Source: Leishmania mexicana MHOM/GT/2001/U1103 (lineage: Eukaryota; Euglenozoa; Kinetoplastea; Trypanosomatida; Trypanosomatidae). From it: a DNA stretch of 64,000 bases. The stretch spans positions 1,670,942 to 1,734,941 of the forward strand of contig NC_018324.1 in assembly GCF_000234665.1 (NCBI RefSeq), given 5' to 3'. The notes under the pieces were generated by a model. The model was not told the origin of the DNA and ran no database searches. It saw only the letters and a list, made by a program, of their open reading frames with translations. Made by a program: the position numbers and the translations under genes. Below, in pieces: positions 58,921 through 64,000 of the stretch (position 1 is its first letter; every line of letters starts with the position of its first letter).

Positions 58921-60489
58921 TCAACTCTGGGCGTTGTTCTCTCTATCCTGTGCCCTTTTTTCTTTTGCGTCTCTCTTGTGAAACGCTTCATCCACAGCAC
59001 CGTTTGCTGAGCCCGTTATTGTGCTGTGATGAGTCGTCCCCCTCCCCCCGGTAGTTCCCCCTCTCACCTTCAGGCGGCTCACAGAGTATGGGGAGTGGGC
59101 GACGGGAGCGCGTGTCTAAATACGCTTTCGAGATGCACGAAAAACGGAACTCCCTCTGCGTGAGTCTGCAAGTGAACAAGCCTAGACGCCGCTCAAAGCG
59201 CATGGAGGGACTTGGTGTTGTTCTGTGCAGGTGAGCGTGCGATAACTATCTCCGTCTCCCTTCTGCTTCTTCCAGTGCCATCGCCTTGGATTTTTCTGCA
59301 CAGCCAAAAGCCATTAGTTTTTTTTCTCTTCTCCTCCCCTCCCTAGGTTTCTCTTTCGGGACGCTCACCACGCAGACGGGCGCAGGGGCTTGTGTATCGA
59401 TCTGCGCATCTGCTTCGACGCGATTTGTCTTCCTGCTCGCTGAGGCGTCTTTCCGTTAGCGACCCGCCGTTTTTCCTGCTCGACCGTCACTTGCTTTTAC
59501 ATGTCTTCTTCTTTGATTTTTTTTTTGGAGGGGGAGGGTGGTGGTTGTTCGCATCCGTTCCGTGCACCCCATGCATCGCCTTGCCCATCACCATTTGGAT
59601 CTCATCCATTCTCTATTTTTGGCTGTTTGAAACTCCCCGTCGTGTGATCGTTGCGGTGTCCGTGTGTTTTGCTCGCTGTCTGACTGTGTAATGGTTTCCT
59701 TCTTTTTTTTGTTTGCAATGCTCCCCATATTTCGATCGACAGCATTTTATGCCTTCTCCTCCGGTCACATATACTTTCCATTTCGAGATTTGTGCGTCGG
59801 GCGCAGCTGGGGCCTTGAGAAGCGTCGCTCAGCATCTTTTTTTGTGTAGTACCACTTTGTCCTCTAAACGAATACTCTGGTCCGAAGAGGACGCGACTCG
59901 TTATGTATATGTTTCCGCCCTCCCCGCACCGCATTTAACGCTACTTTGACGTGGGCTCTGGTCCTCAACGCGCCTCGAGTGTAGGAAGCCGCCGGATGTA
60001 GGGGAGAGAGCGAGTCGACTCATCGAAGGGAGCTGTGGATTAGGACACTCGAGAACGTTGAAGACACAATGACACCCCCAATATATATATATATAAAGGA
60101 ACGGAACATTGCAGTCATTGGCTCTCTGCTTTTTCTTCTTTGTCTTCTTTTTCTGTTGTTGCCGTGCGACGATCAGTCTGCGAGCGCGTCGTTTTTTCAC
60201 CAACATCACTTCTTTTATTTGTGTATGGCGCGACATTGCTGGCGCTCATGGACACTCCAACCCCTGCAACCTCCCTTTTGCCCTTCCTCCGTCGTCACAG
60301 CACTTTCTCCCGGACACAGTGACCAACCCTGCTTAAGTTTTTTTCTTTTTAATACGGTTTGTCGCCACTGTTGACGAACGAACTCAGAAAGCGAGGGGAT
60401 GACACCAATCAACCAAGGGGCTGAAGGCACGCTCGTCTGAATCAGAGGTTTGAAGGACAGAACCGAGACTCCTTTTTCATTTTAGCTTC

Positions 60490-61110
60490 TCTTTTGAACG
60501 GCCCATCTCTGCACGGGCACCTTCCGCTTGACACCCCGACGCCTGTTGAGGGCGTGCGGATTCGGCAGAAGGCGGGGCGCCCGTGCCGCCACACACTCAC
60601 CGCAGCGTTGCACCGGTCGCGGCGGATGCGGACACGCCATCGAGACCTCCCCCCGCCGTGGCATCGAGGTTACCATAGGAGGGTGGCAACGAGCCCATCT
60701 CCACAGACAACAACGTCGTTGAGCAGCAGGCCCCGAGATACTGAACTGCCATCACTGCGCGCACGCGCTTCCGACCGTTGACGGTATGGTGTATCATTTA
60801 GAAACAAAGCATCGAGAGGTGAGTAGGGCATACGTGATCGACGCAAAAAGCACAACGGGATCCACGCCGATCGGCTTCACAGCGCATGCCTGCGAAGCGT
60901 ACGGCACCTCCGACGTCCCGGGCGGGTGGGCTGTGGGGAGGCGCGCCGCCGGCGGGTGGACGAGAGAGGGAGGGGGAGGCCAGAGAGAGAGCTGGTTGGA
61001 CGCGTGGCCCGATTCGATGGCAGGGCAGGGTGGGCGCGTCCCAGACGACCTGGATGTCGCCGTGGTGCGGCAGCGGCGGTGGAGCAGCTGTGGTTGCGTA
61101 TACGTTTTTT
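60490..61110. other. GC-rich island of unknown origin
   Basis: About 620 bases of markedly GC-rich, non-pyrimidine DNA inside T-rich spacer, with GGCGGGTGGG and GAGGGAGGGGGAGG clusters. The open frames on both strands are weak (a + frame from 60786 with an ATG, 110 codons, and - frame from 61184) and match nothing I recognise. Candidate degenerate retroposon or lost gene. Confidence 0.35.
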
Positions 61111-62186
61111 TTTGTTGACTCGGATGTGAAATCAGAATGTAGAATCTGATGCTGCTTTTTTTTACTTCTTCGCTTCTGTTTCATTTGTCTTTTCGCGTTT
61201 CATGCGCGGGCGTCTGCTGGCCTCACTCATGCTTTGATTGATGTCGGCGCGCTTGAGGGGGAATGTGCCCCGACGGCGATGGTGCCACGAAATCCATTCG
61301 AGGTTCCTCCTTTTACCTTTTGGTGATTTTATTTTGTCGTCACTCTGCGTTTTTGAACGCGATTTTGTCGGTGGTGCGACGGCTTGTTTTTTTTTTGGCG
61401 TCTCGTGTCCTCTCTCTTTCTCTTTCCTCCCCTCATCTCACGTGACGAGCGGGCCTTCTGCCTTCAGGATAACGCAACGGTGCATGAGTTGCTGTGTTCA
61501 CTACTTGAGGGCTGTGTGTGTATGTGGAAGGGGCAGATGTGTTTTTGTCTCGAGAACGTTTTTTTATCCTGCCCACTTCCGGTCGCTTGTGCCATAGAAA
61601 CCGTCGGCAAAACACGCTCGGTAGAAAGAAGGCAAGACAGGCCATCGAAAAAAAGTCAGCGAAGAGCGCCGCGCAGACAAAAGTGCCACAGGAATACATC
61701 CAAGGAAATAGGACACCAAGGAGGCTGTTACTCTGTTGATTTGTGCAGAGCAGAACCCCGCTTCTCTCCCGTCTGTGCTTGTAACGTTGCAGCACACGTG
61801 GCGCTGCAAGAGCCGCGCAAAAATGCGTATCCAAGTCGCCCACGGCGACACACTTACCTCTCAAGCGGACGAGGACGGAAGGGGAAAGCGGCGTTTACCG
61901 GACTGTGGAGAAGCCTATATTGGCGGGGGAGGCGAATCTGCTGCATGGATGAACTCGGTCTCAGACTGCGCCGCCTTCTCTTTTTCAACGATGTAGACGA
62001 CAAAAAAAACGCTCTGCGGAAAAAATGCGGAAGAGGGTGGAGTTTTCTCTTTTTTCTTTTTGCCATTTGCTGTTTGCGGTGCTTGTGTCTCTGTGTGTGG
62101 TGTCGTGGTGTCTTCCTGTTGGAAGCAGCGATCCAGTCACAAAGCGAAGGAGGAGGGGGGGCGTTGGAGCGTTCGCTCTCGCCTCA

Positions 62187-62226
62187 CTTCAGGTGTTGCG
62201 AGTAACTTCTCCAATCGCACCTGAAG
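62187..62226 (+). repeat. Imperfect hairpin (12 bp stem)
   Basis: CTTCAGGT (62187-62194) pairs exactly with ACCTGAAG (62219-62226), and GCGA (62198-62201) with TCGC (62215-62218), leaving a three-base bulge and a 13-base loop. It could act as an RNA structure in a transcript; no role is shown by context. Confidence 0.7.
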
Positions 62227-62440
62227 CAAAATAAAATGCGCGTTGCACGGTTTACCTAGCCATTGGGAAAAAAAACGGTGCCAGTGGGGTGCAGTTGACG
62301 TGCTGCCCCCCCCCCCGGAGACATAGGCATGTCAGCAAGATCGCAGGCTAGGAGAAGTTTTGACAGTCGACCTCCTCGAGGTGACGCCATTGGCTTTACG
62401 TGCTGGGAGAGTCTGGAGGGAAGAAGGACGGGAGGAAGGG

Positions 62441-62812
62441 ATGCGGTCTCCAAGTGGTGGACGTTGTCGCTGCGACGTATGCTGCACCACTCGCCAGTGT
62501 CCGGCGTCCGCCGTCGCTTGCCCATGTCCGGGCGATGAGTGCGTGAACGCGTGTTGCACACCTCCGCCGCCCTGCGTCTCGACGGATGCCAACGGTTGGT
62601 CTTTGCCCTTTTTTAAATCCTCGCGCTCTTTACCGCCTCTTTTCGCGTTCCCTTTTCTGCTCTTTATCTTTCCCACCTCCCCTGCAATTTTTTTTTTCGC
62701 TCCTCTCAATTCCCACCCCTGCCTCACTTCATTGTCTTCCCATTTGACTACCATGTTTTGCATGGACTTTTTCTTTTTTTTCGTCCGACTTGCTCGTGCG
62801 GTGTGCGCGTGA
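62441..62812 (+). CDS. Candidate Cys-rich small ORF (uncertain)
   Basis: An ATG-initiated frame whose first 55 codons contain eleven cysteines: CRCDVCC, TTRQC, then ACPCPGDEC, VNACC and TPPPPC. Spacing (C-x-C-x2-CC-x4-C-x6-C-x-C-x4-C-x3-CC-x5-C) recalls small metal-binding or disulfide-rich peptides, and the third positions are G/C rich. After about residue 60 the frame runs into pyrimidine tract and reads Phe/Leu/Ser-rich, so the true protein, if any, would be shorter or the locus is a relic. No clear acceptor seen. Confidence 0.25.
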   Translation: MRSPSGGRCRCDVCCTTRQCPASAVACPCPGDECVNACCTPPPPCVSTDANGWSLPFFKSSRSLPPLFAFPFLLFIFPTSPAIFFFAPLNSHPCLTSLSSHLTTMFCMDFFFFFVRLARAVCA

Positions 62813-63699
62813 GACATGCGACTCTGACTGCCTTGTACTCGGTGCACCCCTGCGTGTTCTCGAACACCCTCTTAGTTGCTGTCTGCCGTCTCTTGCATGC
62901 ACAGACAAGGAAAAACGAGGGAAAAACAAAGAGTAACGGGGGCGTCGGGGACAACGGCGTGGCGCGATCGATCTCGTCGTTCCGCCGCGCATCTGCGTGT
63001 CTTCGTGCTTTGCGCACAGCAAAGAAGGCTACACGAGCAGAAAAACGTGAAAGCATACAGAGAGACGAAGGCACTCTAGTACGCCACCGCGCAGACACCT
63101 TCACCCCCTTCCTGAACATCCGCCACACGAGCAGGAAGAACATCAACAAGGTAGAGCTGCTCTCCATTTTCACATTTCTTTTGTGTGTGTGTGTCCGTGT
63201 GCGTTCCGGCGGAAGACCTCTGATCTGTTTCTTGTGCGAAGTTTCGCAGGTGCGTATGTGTCTTTCTCTTCGCTTGAGCCCAACCTTACCTGGCCGCCGC
63301 CGCCCCTCTCTTTCTACCTGTCTTCTGCTTTTTAGTGGAAGGGGGGGGGACGGTGCTTACGTCAGCATGTGGAGTGCTTCACTCCACCATTCCTCTCCCT
63401 TGACCGAAAAGAGGAACAAAAAAAACAACAACGAAACGAAAGGCCCACGCCTGCCTGTATTCATTGATACATTCTTTGGGTCTCCGTTTTCTTGTCCATG
63501 CCTATTGTTGGCCGTACCTGTGGCCCTCGTGAGTCTGTCTTCAGAGTGCGGTCGCTCACTTTTGCTCTTTCTCTTACCATCGGAGCACTTTATGTTTGCT
63601 CTCTTTTTCTTGTCTTGTTCTCTTCATCTATACGTTTCTTCTCATGCCAGCAGACGCCTGCTGACACGCGCGCAGGTTTGCACACCCGGACACCCCCCT

Positions 63700-63725
63700 C
63701 ACACACACACACACACACACACACA
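63700..63725 (+). repeat. (CA)13 microsatellite
   Basis: Uninterrupted CA repeat about 110 bases before the partial gene at the right end. Confidence 0.9.
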
Positions 63726-63837
63726 AGCCCTTCCGAGGCCTGTTCGAGCTTGGATACTGCCGGTGCAGCTCCCTCGCTTGCACCTCTGATGGTCATCACC
63801 TCTCTGGCCTTTGTCTACCTCACGTACAGCTAATACC

Positions 63838-64000
63838 ATGGAAAAGGGGTGCCTAGAGTCCCCGAGCAGTGCGAACGGCAGTTTCTCCGTGGCGAATCAC
63901 GGATTGGGAAACCCTTCTGATACACGAAGCAAGCCAAACTCAAACGCGACGGTCGCCGACTCCGTCTGTGTGTGGCGCCAGCATACGTACCTCGATGTTG
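63838..64000 (+). CDS. 5' end of a gene truncated by the window edge
   Basis: An ATG at 63838 begins a frame that stays open to the last base (54 full codons). It reads MEKGCLESPSSANGSFSVAN and then continues with LGNPSDTRSKPNSNATVADS and VCVWRQHTYLDV; it is hydrophilic and Ser/Asn rich with coding-like composition. A pyrimidine-rich region and CA repeat precede it, as at other gene starts. Product unknown from this piece. Confidence 0.6.
   Translation, partial: MEKGCLESPSSANGSFSVANHGLGNPSDTRSKPNSNATVADSVCVWRQHTYLDV

Larger units (their letters stand above)
58921..63837. other. 4.9-kb gene-poor stretch
   Basis: Unusually long for a trypanosomatid spacer. I see no intact gene. It is a patchwork of pyrimidine tracts and three coding-like islands: about 59090-59215 (weak), the GC-rich 60490-61110, and 62329-62620 with a Cys-rich frame. 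A hairpin lies at 62187-62226. Possible explanations are decayed genes, degenerate retroposon (SIDER-type) sequence or a non-coding RNA. Confidence 0.6.

Noticed and set aside
62758..63789. 343-codon frame near the right end
   Set aside because: Composition is Cys/Leu/Ser/Arg/Phe rich with a CA-repeat reading as His-Thr repeats, typical of noncoding pyrimidine DNA; the likely gene start is 63838 in another frame.

Overview
The window comes from a trypanosomatid genome, most likely Leishmania or a close relative. All confident genes lie on the + strand, have no visible introns and use G/C-rich third codon positions. They are separated by 0.4-5 kb spacers dominated by C/T tracts, poly-T runs and CA/TG microsatellites, which is the layout of one directional polycistronic unit whose mRNAs are made by spliced-leader trans-splicing. 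The encoded proteins (eL18, eL22, a CFAP298-type ciliary protein, glycosomal-type C-termini) fit a flagellated kinetoplastid. A 100-base run of N (876-975) is an assembly gap.

Layout: a pyrimidine-rich leader with the gap (1-1822); a giant WWE + HECT E3 ubiquitin ligase (1823-9553); a divergent alternative-oxidase-family protein that has lost most of its diiron ligands (11237-12691); a gamma-tubulin complex protein, probably GCP2 (13693-16284); a decayed ARF/ARL8-like GTPase (17666-18093); a DDX24/Mak5-type helicase (19300-22191); a small mitochondrial-type charged helical protein (23350-23928); a candidate short gene (24108-24254); eL22 (24632-25021); an asparaginase-like protein without the catalytic Thr and ending in -AKL (26226-27335); an RMDN-like TPR protein (28466-29314); mitochondrial intermediate peptidase (30433-32463); a 160-aa mitochondrial-type protein (33765-34247); a DNAJC9-like J-protein (35734-36561); an AAAP-family amino-acid transporter (38371-40743); a mitochondrial HemK/PrmC methyltransferase (41901-43445); CFAP298 (44431-45234); eL18 (46196-46792); an unidentified 1053-aa protein ending in -SKL (48365-51526); a COQ8/ADCK kinase-like protein (52663-54264); an alpha-kinase (56917-58920); a 4.9-kb gene-poor stretch; and the 5' end of another gene running off the window (63838-64000).

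As usual in trypanosomatids the neighbours are not a functional operon. There is a recurring organellar theme: AOX-like protein, MIP, HemK, COQ8 and two small presequence-bearing proteins look mitochondrial, and two proteins carry PTS1-type C-termini expected to send them to glycosomes. The most notable observations are the AOX-fold protein lacking diiron ligands, the ARL8-like pseudogene, the asparaginase-like protein lacking its nucleophile, and several short or decayed coding remnants in spacers. All family assignments were made by eye from motifs; no database search was run.
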